A stretch of 64,000 bases of DNA from NCBI RefSeq assembly GCF_004005815.1, contig NZ_SACK01000005.1, positions 124,001 through 188,000 on the forward strand, read 5' to 3'. The notes below the pieces were generated by a model that saw nothing but the letters and a program-made list of their open reading frames with translations, was not told the origin of the DNA and ran no database searches. This document shows positions 7,606 through 16,531 of the stretch, in pieces. Every line of letters begins with the position of its first letter. Position 1 is the stretch's first letter. This DNA is from Mucilaginibacter limnophilus. Its GTDB lineage: Bacteria > Bacteroidota > Bacteroidia > Sphingobacteriales > Sphingobacteriaceae. Both the position numbers and the translations under genes were made by a program.

Positions 7606-9034
7606 TTATTATCAACTCAAAGCTTGTTTTACCGGCTTCACAAACCGGGCATACATACGTATCAGCCAGCAATTCAAATTTTATACCCGGCGCTATATCA
7701 TTAAAGCTGTCACCGTAGGTGCTGTCATAAATTGTTTTACAATGCCGGCACTCGTAAAGCTCGTGGTAAACATCGGTACTTTCTTCAACCTTCTCAACTT
7801 TTGCGGGTGTATTATTAAAATTATCTGCTGAAAGTGTATGGTAACCATTACAAAGCTCCATCAGTTCAGCGGCTAAACTATCTGCTTTTACGTTTTTTTT
7901 GTAACTGATGTATTCCTTTGAGTTTGGGTTAAAATTAACAGTGTGCAATATCTCAAATATTCCCGGTGCCTGCTTCCTCATAACCACCGAAGCCATCAGG
8001 CCTGTTTTCGGGCGTGTTTTTATCGCAAACGTCAGTCGGAAGGTACGCAGATCGGCATCCTCAAAATCACGCACCAGTTGTTGTTTAAGCATTAATCCTT
8101 CAGCACAAATATCTTCAAGCTGCCAGTTCAGTTCGTTTGAAGCGTGCCTGATGTTAAGGTGATACCTGTCAAGTATTACGCCCCACTCGGCACGGTTTGC
8201 CGATTGGATATCTTTAATCAATACCGATTTCCATGGTGTGGTGTATAATTGTCCAATACGAGTACGTATGCACAAGCTGCATACATCTTTCAAAAAGTCT
8301 ATCGGGAACAACTCGGTCCGGCGATAAATACCAAGCCAATATTTGTTGGCGTATTTATTAAAGCCTTCATAATAGGGCAGAAAAAAATCGGGCAATTGCA
8401 GCGGTTCGGTAATGGGATGGGTTGTAATTTCCAGTTTTTTTGAAAGCATTGAATGGAACAATTGCTCATTCGTCTCTTGCTGATCATAAAATAAGCCACA
8501 CTGCTGCATAATCAGTCCTTCAGCCACTTTACTTACAACGGGAATATCTTCGGAATAGATTAACGCTGGCCAGCAGTAAAATTGACTTGTTTTTGGGAAA
8601 CGAATATACCAATACCAGTAGTTGCTCACGTTAGAACTGATAAAGTTGAAGTTACCGCTAAAAAAGGGCACAAAGGTTTGGTGCCTGTCAATAATGTTAA
8701 TCTTCAGCTTAGGCTGAAAATTGAACAAATCGAAAATATCGCGGTAAACACCTTCTTTAAGCCAGCTTTCCTGACTAAAAATGTAATCGCATACATATGA
8801 GCTAACAATATTCGGATACTCGTCGGTATCTACTTCATACCTTATGCCCGTGGCCAGCATTTCGGTCTCCATATCACTCAATCGGTTAGCATCTATACTA
8901 AAGTACACCTGCTGCCGGTTTCCAAACCTGATGTTTTCAGCGCCTGCTTCGGCGGCTATTACCAGTATCTCATACAAGTCGCCGGCCGAAACAAAGCCCC
9001 CCGGAAAGTTTATTTTAATAGTGAATTGCGACAT
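7598..9034 (-). CDS. Degenerate siroheme-reductase-like protein with C-terminal rubredoxin
   Basis: 478 residues. The C-terminal 55 are a rubredoxin: YECRHCKTIYDST and ADTYVCPVCEAGKT supply the two CxxC iron knuckles. The N-terminal about 420 residues follow the repeated half-domain layout of nitrite/sulfite reductases: FGNRQQVYFSI near residue 40, GQLYTTPWKSVLIKD around 270. The paired Cys motifs that hold the 4Fe-4S/siroheme in real reductases are absent; only CSLC (about 255) remains. I infer an electron-transfer or assembly partner of the neighbouring nitrate/nitrite reductases. Two bp downstream of the nitrate reductase gene. Confidence 0.75.
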   Translation of the reverse strand: MSQFTIKINFPGGFVSAGDLYEILVIAAEAGAENIRFGNRQQVYFSIDANRLSDMETEMLATGIRYEVDTDEYPNIVSSYVCDYIFSQESWLKEGVYRDIFDLFNFQPKLKINIIDRHQTFVPFFSGNFNFISSNVSNYWYWYIRFPKTSQFYCWPALIYSEDIPVVSKVAEGLIMQQCGLFYDQQETNEQLFHSMLSKKLEITTHPITEPLQLPDFFLPYYEGFNKYANKYWLGIYRRTELFPIDFLKDVCSLCIRTRIGQLYTTPWKSVLIKDIQSANRAEWGVILDRYHLNIRHASNELNWQLEDICAEGLMLKQQLVRDFEDADLRTFRLTFAIKTRPKTGLMASVVMRKQAPGIFEILHTVNFNPNSKEYISYKKNVKADSLAAELMELCNGYHTLSADNFNNTPAKVEKVEESTDVYHELYECRHCKTIYDSTYGDSFNDIAPGIKFELLADTYVCPVCEAGKTSFELIING

Positions 9035-9036
9035 AA

Positions 9037-12000
9037 TTACGCGTTAATTCTTTTCAACTCTTCCTCAAGCAGACGCTTTACTTCAGGCCGGCACGATCCG
9101 CAGCCGGTTCCCGCCCCTGTTGCAGTGCACAAATCTTTTATATTATCACACCCTTCGTTGATCTTGTTGATTATATTTTGGCTGCCCACATTATTGCAGC
9201 TGCATACCAGCTTACCCAAAACCGGATTTGCCTTGCCCCCGCTTCGCAATAACTGCAGGCGCTTTTCGCTTAGCTCGGTTTTGTTAGCAATTAGTTCTTT
9301 GAACTCCAAAAATTCACTCTTGTCACCTATCAGTATTGTACCAACCAATCTGTCCTGATGAATAATGCATTTTTTGTAATAGCGCTTCGACTTATCTATA
9401 AATACCACTTCTTCGTATTCAGGGTCGTCGGGACATTCCGGCAGGCCAATGCTGCATAAGTCAAACCCATGTATCTTGATGATATTCATGAAGATACTGC
9501 CTTTATAATAACTGGCAATGTCTCCGTTAAGGTACCCTGCTACAACGGCTGCCTGCTGCTCGGCAGCGGCTGTAATGCCATATAATACCCCTTCAAACTC
9601 TGCTATTTCACCAATTGCAAAAACATCCGGATCGCTGGTTTGCAGGCGCTCATTCACTACAACTCCACGCTTGCACTCCAAGCCGCAATCGCGTGCAAGT
9701 TCAAGATTGGGTGTGGTTCCAATGGCTATTATCATAGCGTCGCAGTTGATTTTCCGTCCACTGGCCAGGCCAACGCCGGTTAATTTTGAGCGCCCATAAT
9801 ACAGCTGCACCTCATCGTTATAATAAATATCGCACCCCTGGTCAACCATTTCCTCATGAAGCAACTGACTGCCCAAGTCATCGAGTTGACGGTTTAAAAA
9901 TCGAGAAATACGCTGTACAATAGTCACTTTTGCCCCTATTTCACGTAGCGAAGCTGACATTTCCAAACCCAGCAAACCACCGCCTACTATCAATACATGC
10001 CCGTTCTTAGGTACATGGCGTTTAAAATTATCTGCATCAATACGGCTGCGCATGGTAAATATGCCCGGCAAAGCCGGTACATTGCGTGGTACAGAAGCCT
10101 GGCTGCCTGTCGCCATAATCAATACATCATAAGGCGTTACACCGCCCCTTGAATCGGTTACCTGTTTCTTTTGCCGGTCTACTTTTTCAACGCTTACCCC
10201 CCGCAGTAAATTTATCTTGTAAAAAGGCTCTTCTTCATCCTTCATTTTTACCAGCTGTTCCCACTGCTGTTCGCCGCTAATGTAATCGGGCAACATCACC
10301 CGGTTATAAAAAGGAAAATCTTCTTTACTGAAGATAGTGATACGGTCGCGCGGGTTTAATTCTCTGTACGACTTTACAAAACCATACGCACCTGCGCCTG
10401 CCCCTATCACCACAATACGCTGAAAAGGCTTTTCATATTTTTGAACGCTAACCGCGCAATATTTAAAGTCTGGCTCTTTTGAAATCGGGTCAAGCGCATC
10501 GTTTGTTAAGTTATTCACCCGGTGCAAATCGTTGCCTAATATTTTGCCCCAATGCATCGGTATAAAAACAACACCCTGTTTAACTGAAGATGTGATATTC
10601 GTCTTAAGCCTTACTTCACCACGGCGCGACTTTACTACAACAACATCACCTTCGTTAAGTTGCAGCAGTATGGCATCGTGCGGGTTTATCTCTATAAACG
10701 ACTGCTTTGTATGCTGATTTAGCTTGCTTACCTTGCCAGTTTTGCTCATGGTGTGCCACTGGTCGCGAACACGGCCGGTGGTCAGGATAAACGGATAATT
10801 ATCGTCAGGCTGCTCACTGTTCAGCGCGTCGGGCACAGCATGGATGATAGCTTTGCCATGTGGTGTATAGAATTGCTTATCGGCGAACAAGCGTGGTGTC
10901 CCTGCAGGGCGAAGTCTTTTTTTGAAAGGCCATTGTACCGATTGCTGCTCTTTAAGCAATTCATAACTAACACCGGTAGCATCGATATTTGTTTTTGCAG
11001 TAAGTTTTACGTGCTCGGCATAAATTTCAGCGGCATTTTTATAATCGAAACCTCTATAACCCATTTTTTGGGCGAAGCGGCATATTATCTCAGCGTCGGG
11101 CAGCGCCTCACCCGGTGGATCGATTACTTTATTGAGATAACTGATACGCCGCTCCGAGTTAGTCATGGTGCCTTCTTTTTCGGCCCAAGCAGCGGCTGGT
11201 AATATCACATCGGCGTATGCCAGGGTTTCGGGTTTGCTGCTTATCTCCTGTACCACCACAAACTTTGCTTTTTTGAGCGCCTGTTCCGCCAGCCGCACAT
11301 TTGGCAAACTGGTGAGCGGATTAGTACACATAATCCAGATGGCCTTTAACCGGCCGCCTTCCAGCGCCTCGAACATTTCGGTAGCCGTTAACCCCGGTTG
11401 TGGGTTTATTGGCTTGCTGTTCCAAAATTTTTGCACTTCTTCACGGTGCAGCGAATTTTTTAGATCACGGTGAGCGGGCAACAGGTTTGCCAATCCTCCA
11501 ACCTCACGCCCGCCCATAGCGTTTGGCTGCCCCGTTAACGATAATGGCCCGGAACCGGGTTTACCGATATGCCCGGTTATCAGGTTAAGGTTGATCAGGC
11601 TTAAGTTTTTATTCACACCCACCGAGCTTTGATTAAGCCCCATTGTCCACATGGAAATAAAACCTTTCGCTTCGCCAATATATTTTGCCGCCAGCCTTAT
11701 ATCATGTTCGCTAACGCCGCATATAAGCGCGGCTTCAGTGAGTGTACGTTTAAAGACAAGTTCACTGTATTGCGCAAAGCCTTCGGCATGGTTTCGGATG
11801 AAATCGATATCAATATCACCGTTCTCGATCAGCAAACGGCCAATAGCATGGTTAAGCGTGATGTCCGTTCCCGGATTGACCCGCAGGTGCAGGTCGGCAA
11901 CACTGCAGGTATCGGTAGCACGGGGATCAACAACAATGATCTTAACGTTCGGATTAGCAGCCTTATGCGCCTCTACCCTTCTCCATAAAATGGGATGGCA

Positions 12001-12549
12001 CCAGGCGGGATTAGCACCCGTAACATAAAAACAATCAGCAAGCTCTATATCATCATAACAAACCGGCACACTGTCTTCACCCAACGACATTTTATAAGCA
12101 GCAACTGCGCTGCTCATGCACAGGCGCGAATTGGTATCGATATTATTGCTGCCGATAAAGCCCTTCATCAGCTTGTTTACCACATAATATTCTTCTGTAA
12201 GGCATTGCCCTGAAGCATAAAACGCTACCGAGTCCGGACCGTATTTCTCAATAAAGGTTTTAAAAACGGCGGCAGTGCGCTCGAGCGCTTCATCCCAGTT
12301 TACCCTTTTCATGGGCATGTTTTTGTTGTACCGCATTTGCGGATAAAGCAGCCGGTCGCTTTTATCGTTCACGGTATAATGCAGGTTCAGGCCTTTACTG
12401 CAAAGCATACCCTTGTTCACCGGATAATCCTTGTTGCCCGCCACGCTGATGGTGCCGTTCTTTTCCTTCTTCACTATCACACCACACCCTACCCCGCAAT
12501 AGCAGCAGGTAGATGTGTATGATTCATTATGTTTTCCGGGTGATTGCAT
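9037..12549 (-). CDS. nasA: Assimilatory nitrate reductase: molybdopterin, FAD/NAD(P) and [2Fe-2S] modules in one chain
   Basis: 1170 residues reducing nitrate to nitrite in the cytoplasm. Residues 1-700: molybdopterin oxidoreductase with the 4Fe-4S ligands C15, C18, C22 and C50, and the probable Mo ligand C144 in RLCMSSA. Residues about 710-1000: NirB-like pyridine nucleotide-disulfide oxidoreductase (RIVVIGAGAGAYG, HVLIVGGGLLGLEMS, VFAIGEIA). Residues 1110-1170: BFD-type [2Fe-2S] domain with C1116, C1118, C1150 and C1153. The electron path NAD(P)H, FAD, [2Fe-2S], 4Fe-4S, Mo fits inside one polypeptide; in Klebsiella and Bacillus these modules are on separate subunits. Lies 20 bp after the transporter gene. 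Symbol by function; a family-specific name may differ. Confidence 0.9.
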   Translation of the reverse strand: MQSPGKHNESYTSTCCYCGVGCGVIVKKEKNGTISVAGNKDYPVNKGMLCSKGLNLHYTVNDKSDRLLYPQMRYNKNMPMKRVNWDEALERTAAVFKTFIEKYGPDSVAFYASGQCLTEEYYVVNKLMKGFIGSNNIDTNSRLCMSSAVAAYKMSLGEDSVPVCYDDIELADCFYVTGANPAWCHPILWRRVEAHKAANPNVKIIVVDPRATDTCSVADLHLRVNPGTDITLNHAIGRLLIENGDIDIDFIRNHAEGFAQYSELVFKRTLTEAALICGVSEHDIRLAAKYIGEAKGFISMWTMGLNQSSVGVNKNLSLINLNLITGHIGKPGSGPLSLTGQPNAMGGREVGGLANLLPAHRDLKNSLHREEVQKFWNSKPINPQPGLTATEMFEALEGGRLKAIWIMCTNPLTSLPNVRLAEQALKKAKFVVVQEISSKPETLAYADVILPAAAWAEKEGTMTNSERRISYLNKVIDPPGEALPDAEIICRFAQKMGYRGFDYKNAAEIYAEHVKLTAKTNIDATGVSYELLKEQQSVQWPFKKRLRPAGTPRLFADKQFYTPHGKAIIHAVPDALNSEQPDDNYPFILTTGRVRDQWHTMSKTGKVSKLNQHTKQSFIEINPHDAILLQLNEGDVVVVKSRRGEVRLKTNITSSVKQGVVFIPMHWGKILGNDLHRVNNLTNDALDPISKEPDFKYCAVSVQKYEKPFQRIVVIGAGAGAYGFVKSYRELNPRDRITIFSKEDFPFYNRVMLPDYISGEQQWEQLVKMKDEEEPFYKINLLRGVSVEKVDRQKKQVTDSRGGVTPYDVLIMATGSQASVPRNVPALPGIFTMRSRIDADNFKRHVPKNGHVLIVGGGLLGLEMSASLREIGAKVTIVQRISRFLNRQLDDLGSQLLHEEMVDQGCDIYYNDEVQLYYGRSKLTGVGLASGRKINCDAMIIAIGTTPNLELARDCGLECKRGVVVNERLQTSDPDVFAIGEIAEFEGVLYGITAAAEQQAAVVAGYLNGDIASYYKGSIFMNIIKIHGFDLCSIGLPECPDDPEYEEVVFIDKSKRYYKKCIIHQDRLVGTILIGDKSEFLEFKELIANKTELSEKRLQLLRSGGKANPVLGKLVCSCNNVGSQNIINKINEGCDNIKDLCTATGAGTGCGSCRPEVKRLLEEELKRINA

Positions 12550-12569
12550 AGATGTTTAATACATAATAA

Positions 12570-13856
12570 TCAGGCTACACCCACTGGTGACGTAGTTTGC
12601 AGAACAGAAGCAGGTTCTTTTTTAAAACGGGTAATAAATACGATGACAGACACTGCAATCACCATATAACCGATATAAGTAAAGGCATCGGCATAAGTGA
12701 TAGTGCTTGATTTAAACAAAAAGCCAAAGAGCATACCGCCAAGGTTTCCGCCTGCTCCTACAATACCGCTTACAAGCCCTACATTTTTTTGATTGATAAA
12801 AGGCACAATACCATAAGTTGCTCCGTTAGACATTTTAAGGAACAGCGCAAACGTCAGCATAGAAATAATAGCGACAGGTAAAGTCCCCGAACGGGCGAAC
12901 ATGAGCAGCCCCGCGCCTTCGAGTAACAGAACACCGGCCAATAACAAGCCCTTGCCCCGCATGCCGTAGCTTTTGCCTACCTCGTCAGAGACGATGCCAC
13001 CCAAAGCACGGGCAAAAATGTTCATGAACCCGAATATGCCCGCCCAAAAACCAGCCGAACTTTGTGACAGGTGGAACGAATCAACAAAGTGCAGCGAGGC
13101 CACATTGTCAAATGTCACTTCCATGCCGAAGCACATTGCGTAAGCCATGGTAAGCGCCCATATGCGCCAGTCGGATAATACGCTCCAGTCGGTTTTATTT
13201 GATTTGGCCGTGTAGCCTATTTCATTATAATTACCGTTAGGCGTGTCGGTAGTGTATTTATAGTATAACAAGGCAATCAACAGCATCATCACTCCTGGAA
13301 CAATCATGGCATAACGCCATGCCTCGGCGGGGGTATAACCAAAGCCAACTATAGCGGCGAATATTAACGGCATTACCATATTGGTTACGCCGCCCCCCAG
13401 GTTACCCCAGCCGCCTGTAACCGCATTGGCGGTACCTTTTATTGACGGAGCGAACATCATTGAGGTGTGGAACTGGGTAATAACGAACGATGCACCGATA
13501 ACACCAATAGCCATACGGAATAGCAGAAAGGTAGTATAATCATGTGCCAGTCCTACCAGAAACACAGGCAGTGAACCGACAAGCAGCAGCCGTACCGCTG
13601 TTATACGCGGCCCCCACAAATCACACAGCCTGCCAATAATAAGCCGGGCGATAATGGTCGAACCAACAGACGCGATGATGATATTACCGATCTGTGATTT
13701 ATCAAGATTAAGCTCAGTACGGATGGTAGGCATAAGCGGCGCCAGGCCGAACCAGCCAAAAAAACAGACAAAGAACATTAACCAGGTAATGTGAAATGTG
13801 CGCATTTGAACGCCTTTGATAGAAAATATATTGAGTTTGATAAGCTGATTTTCCAT
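12570..13856 (-). CDS. narK: NarK/NasA-type nitrate-nitrite MFS transporter
   Basis: 428 residues, about 12 membrane helices, of the nitrate/nitrite porter family. Both family signature motifs are present: TGGWGNLGGGVTNM (about residue 140) and GAGGNLGGMLFG (about 375). It should move nitrate in or exchange it for nitrite across the inner membrane. Second gene of the nitrate operon: 10 bp after the porin gene and 20 bp before the reductase gene. The ATG at 13856 gives a slightly long N-terminus (MENQLIKLNIFSIKGVQMRT); the Met at residue 18 is an alternative start. Confidence 0.9.
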   Translation of the reverse strand: MENQLIKLNIFSIKGVQMRTFHITWLMFFVCFFGWFGLAPLMPTIRTELNLDKSQIGNIIIASVGSTIIARLIIGRLCDLWGPRITAVRLLLVGSLPVFLVGLAHDYTTFLLFRMAIGVIGASFVITQFHTSMMFAPSIKGTANAVTGGWGNLGGGVTNMVMPLIFAAIVGFGYTPAEAWRYAMIVPGVMMLLIALLYYKYTTDTPNGNYNEIGYTAKSNKTDWSVLSDWRIWALTMAYAMCFGMEVTFDNVASLHFVDSFHLSQSSAGFWAGIFGFMNIFARALGGIVSDEVGKSYGMRGKGLLLAGVLLLEGAGLLMFARSGTLPVAIISMLTFALFLKMSNGATYGIVPFINQKNVGLVSGIVGAGGNLGGMLFGFLFKSSTITYADAFTYIGYMVIAVSVIVFITRFKKEPASVLQTTSPVGVA

Positions 13857-13866
13857 ATTGAATGTT

Positions 13867-15399
13867 TTATTTAATGAGGAAGTCGGGGTTGATATTCAGT
13901 TGCAGATAAGCCCACGCCGGGTGCAGGGACGCTGTGCCGGGCGTAATGTTTTTGGCGTATTCCATACTGCCGGTAGCCGCCATGTACGATACGCCCAAAG
14001 TGCCGGTAGTAAATTTGTTTAGTTTGTATCCAACGGTGAGGTCGAGTTCAGTACCCAAGTGTTTGCTTACGGCAGCGCCATTAATATCCCTTTGATCATT
14101 AGCCAGCATAAAGTAATGTCCGGCCAGTTCAGTATTAAGTTTTGGTAAAGCGTATTTTACTTTTACAAATGGGTCACTTAAACCACCCGCAGGAGAGCCG
14201 CTGCCAGCATAAAAGTAATCCATTAGTCCCCAGAATTTATGCGGCGTGCCATACAGCGGATCAAAACGGTGATTCGTTTTCGAAGTAGAAAAAGCATCAT
14301 TGCCTGAAAGATAATCCCAACCTGCAGTATAACTTATCCGACCGGGGTTATACATCGCTGAGAGCGCAAAAGTATAAGCGTTTAACTTTTTCCCGTCTTT
14401 ATCATGGCCGCCTTGATAATAGTATCCAGCGTTGAGTACCCATTGATTTTTGTCACCGAATACCGGGTTGATATACAAGCCCGTGGTATAACGCAGGTTA
14501 AAGCCGGGTTGATTAAATCGGTAACCATAAACATAGCCCACATCGGCACCGGCTGTATTCTTTACCGAATCAAGCGCATATTTACCAAACTGATCTGTAA
14601 GAAATAGCCCTGATATCTTTGTTTTATTGAACATTTTAGCCAGATACAGATATTGCAAAGCTTTGTAATTTTGATTTAATCCATTAGTTCCCGGCGGGTT
14701 TAATGTGGTTAGCGTACCGTTTTTCGCGCTGTTACCATTACTGCCAACCAACGGAATCATACCCGAGGGCGTGTTTACCAAATTACCATTACTATCTTTT
14801 ATCGTTACCGGTACATTTGCCGGTGTATAATAGGTCCCGTTATAATTTACAGCGTCGGTATTCTGATTAAAAGCAACGCCCAGATCGGCCTGCCAGCCAT
14901 GCTGGAGTAGTTTAAAAACAAGCGCGTCGTGGCGCCGGCCTTGTTGCATCCAGTCGAGATTGCCAAGCAGGCGTTCGTCATCATATACAACCTCCTGCCG
15001 GCCAATTTTTACAGCGAAATAATCAACTAATGAATTTTTGAAAGAAGTATCTTTCTTATTCGAAAGGATCAGTTCGCCCCAGGCCTCGTGCACGCTAAGG
15101 CGGCTGCCATCGGCAACGGTTATGGTAGAGGCATCCTGCCCCCAAAGCCGCACATCCTGTAATAATGTTTGAAAAATCAGGCGGCTGGATTTGTAATTAA
15201 AGGTGAGCCGCGTTCGCTGCGATACGAAAGCTGCAGCTTTGTTGTTCAAGGGTTTAAGCGTTCCATAACCATCCCGCAACTCTGCCCTGGGCCTTAGCTG
15301 ACCGCTTATGGTAATTTGCGCATTAGCATAAAACGGGACACAACCAAGCGCTAACCCTGAAAGAACAAACCTGTATTGTTTTAATACATTTTTGTACAT
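13867..15399 (-). CDS. Alginate-export-family outer membrane beta-barrel, nitrate operon porin
   Basis: 510 residues with a signal peptide (VLSGLALGCVPFYANAQ, cleavage after residue 27). The mature start is ITISGQLRPRAELRDGYG. The body alternates polar and aromatic strands, with typical AlgE-like text FFAVKIGRQEVVYDDERLLG split as VKIGRQEVVYDDERLLG and WMQQGRRHDALVFK. Members of this family are outer membrane channels; placement as the first gene of a nitrate operon suggests nitrate passage. The leader carries the hairpin and 14-nt block described separately. Confidence 0.85.
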   Translation of the reverse strand: MYKNVLKQYRFVLSGLALGCVPFYANAQITISGQLRPRAELRDGYGTLKPLNNKAAAFVSQRTRLTFNYKSSRLIFQTLLQDVRLWGQDASTITVADGSRLSVHEAWGELILSNKKDTSFKNSLVDYFAVKIGRQEVVYDDERLLGNLDWMQQGRRHDALVFKLLQHGWQADLGVAFNQNTDAVNYNGTYYTPANVPVTIKDSNGNLVNTPSGMIPLVGSNGNSAKNGTLTTLNPPGTNGLNQNYKALQYLYLAKMFNKTKISGLFLTDQFGKYALDSVKNTAGADVGYVYGYRFNQPGFNLRYTTGLYINPVFGDKNQWVLNAGYYYQGGHDKDGKKLNAYTFALSAMYNPGRISYTAGWDYLSGNDAFSTSKTNHRFDPLYGTPHKFWGLMDYFYAGSGSPAGGLSDPFVKVKYALPKLNTELAGHYFMLANDQRDINGAAVSKHLGTELDLTVGYKLNKFTTGTLGVSYMAATGSMEYAKNITPGTASLHPAWAYLQLNINPDFLIK

Positions 15400-15416
15400 T
15401 TGTTAAGGTTTTTTAT

Positions 15417-15473
15417 TTGTTAAAGCAATTGAAAACTTATAACCCTGTCCGGAACTGCGACCTTCCGACAGGG
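15417..15473 (-). promoter_or_regulatory. Nitrate leader RNA element, copy A
   Basis: In mRNA sense: a hairpin with arms CCCTGTC/GACAGGG and GGAA/TTCC (one bulged G) around the loop GGTCGCAG, then 14 nt-block AATTGCTTTAACAA (15417-15430), then 17 nt to the porin ATG. AAGGTCGCA (15456-15464) and the 14-nt block are 25 nt apart, exactly as in copy B before nirB. No T-tract follows on this strand, so it is not a terminator for this transcript. Confidence 0.6.
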
Positions 15474-15503
15474 CTTTTTTATTTTAAACTCTTCTTTTCA
15501 TTC

Positions 15504-15522
15504 TGCATAAGTCATTTATGCA
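15504..15522. promoter_or_regulatory. Perfect 7-5-7 palindrome, possible operator
   Basis: TGCATAA-GTCAT-TTATGCA, 105 bp upstream of the porin start on the minus side. Size and symmetry suit a dimeric regulator; the divergent Crp/Fnr protein is the obvious candidate. Binding is inference. Confidence 0.4.
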
Positions 15523-15690
15523 TATTTTCATCTTCTTGTTTTAGTAAATATAGCTTAAATAATAAAACAGACATAATTTTTAAAACAAAACTTTATTTTT
15601 TCCTTACAAAAATCACAACTTTTCGGATTTTTATAATTATTACATGCAATTTTTTAATATAATTATGATTTTTGCAATTAAAAAATTGAC

Positions 15691-15707
15691 ATGTTAGCCT
15701 ATAACAT
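15691..15707. promoter_or_regulatory. Perfect 6-5-6 palindrome, possible operator
   Basis: ATGTTA-GCCTA-TAACAT, 132 bp upstream of the Crp/Fnr start codon. It has the same odd-centred 5-bp spacer as the palindrome at 15504 but different arms. It could be an autoregulatory site or a chance product of AT-rich sequence. Confidence 0.35.
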
Positions 15708-15838
15708 TGCTATTATTCATACTTTTATCATTATTTTTAAAAAAATTAAATTATAAATTTATACAAATCAGTATATAATGTTTCGTTATTAAACATTCAC
15801 TGAATATTTTAGTAAAAAACTTCCTTTTTTGTTATTCC

Positions 15839-16531
15839 ATGAAAAAAAATAAAGCAATTTGCGATGTAAATTCTTGTTTTATGTGCAAAAACTGCATTAA
15901 TGGCTGGCATCATGCAATACAATATGCAAAAATTAACATAAAACTAAAGCGCGGCGAGAAATTATTTAAAGAAGGAGACGCTGTTACAGGAATTTACTTC
16001 GTTTATCAGGGAAATATTAAGGTATCAAAACAATGGGACGAAGAGAAGGAACTGATTCTACGTTTTGCTACTAACGGAGCTATACTTGGCCACCGCGGAT
16101 TGGGCGAAAACCTAACTTACCCAATATCGGCAACCGCTATAGAAGATTCTATTATTTGCTATGTTGATATGGGCTTTTTCGAAAGCACACTTCGTGTGAA
16201 CAACGAACTCACTTTTCAGCTGGTTAATTTTTTCGCCAATGAATTAAGGGTATCTGAGCGGCGCATGCGCGACCTAGCACACATGCCGGTAAAAGGAAGG
16301 GTTGCCGATGCGTTGCTGAAACTTCATAAGCAATTTGGCATAACCCAGGAAGGCTTTATCAATATACGTTTAAGCCGGCAGGACCTTGCCTCATATGCAG
16401 GCACTACTTACGAAACGGTTTTCAGGGTAGTTAACGAACTGGCAACGGATGGTCTTGTAAGTGTTTTGGGGAAAAGCATTACCATAACCAACCATGACGC
16501 GTTGGCCACGCTTATCCCGTCAACCAATTAA
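15839..16531 (+). CDS. Crp/Fnr-family regulator with four N-terminal cysteines
   Basis: 230 residues. The cyclic-nucleotide-binding fold covers about 30-145 (KLKRGEKLFKEGDAVTGIYF) and a winged helix-turn-helix about 160-225 (LSRQDLASYAGTTYETVFRV). Residues C8, C13, C16 and C19 form Cx4Cx2Cx2C ahead of the fold. FNR also puts cysteines there for its Fe-S cluster, but with different spacing, so redox, oxygen or NO sensing is plausible and unproven. Divergent from the nitrate operon and convergent with nirD (4 bp overlap), it is the likely nitrate regulator. Starts at the ATG at 15839. Confidence 0.88.
   Translation: MKKNKAICDVNSCFMCKNCINGWHHAIQYAKINIKLKRGEKLFKEGDAVTGIYFVYQGNIKVSKQWDEEKELILRFATNGAILGHRGLGENLTYPISATAIEDSIICYVDMGFFESTLRVNNELTFQLVNFFANELRVSERRMRDLAHMPVKGRVADALLKLHKQFGITQEGFINIRLSRQDLASYAGTTYETVFRVVNELATDGLVSVLGKSITITNHDALATLIPSTN

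Larger units (their letters stand above)
15400..15838. promoter_or_regulatory. Divergent control region between nitrate operon and Crp/Fnr gene
   Basis: About 440 bp of very AT-rich DNA. It holds the minus-strand leader hairpin (15443-15473), a 7-5-7 palindrome (15504-15522), a 6-5-6 palindrome (15691-15707) and the string TATTATTCATAC (15711-15722), which recurs upstream of cobA at 19527-19538. No open frame worth calling. Both divergent promoters must lie here, but no perfect TAnnTTTG stands out. Confidence 0.6.

Noticed and set aside
15443..15485. Hairpin followed by CTTTTTTATTTT on the plus strand, as a terminator
   Set aside because: No plus-strand gene precedes it. Its loop is conserved in the nirB leader, where no T-run exists, so a role in the minus-strand leader is more likely. 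It may still stop antisense reading.
15400..15500. Molybdenum cofactor riboswitch in the nitrate operon leader
   Set aside because: The leader has one short hairpin and not the multi-stem Moco RNA layout.
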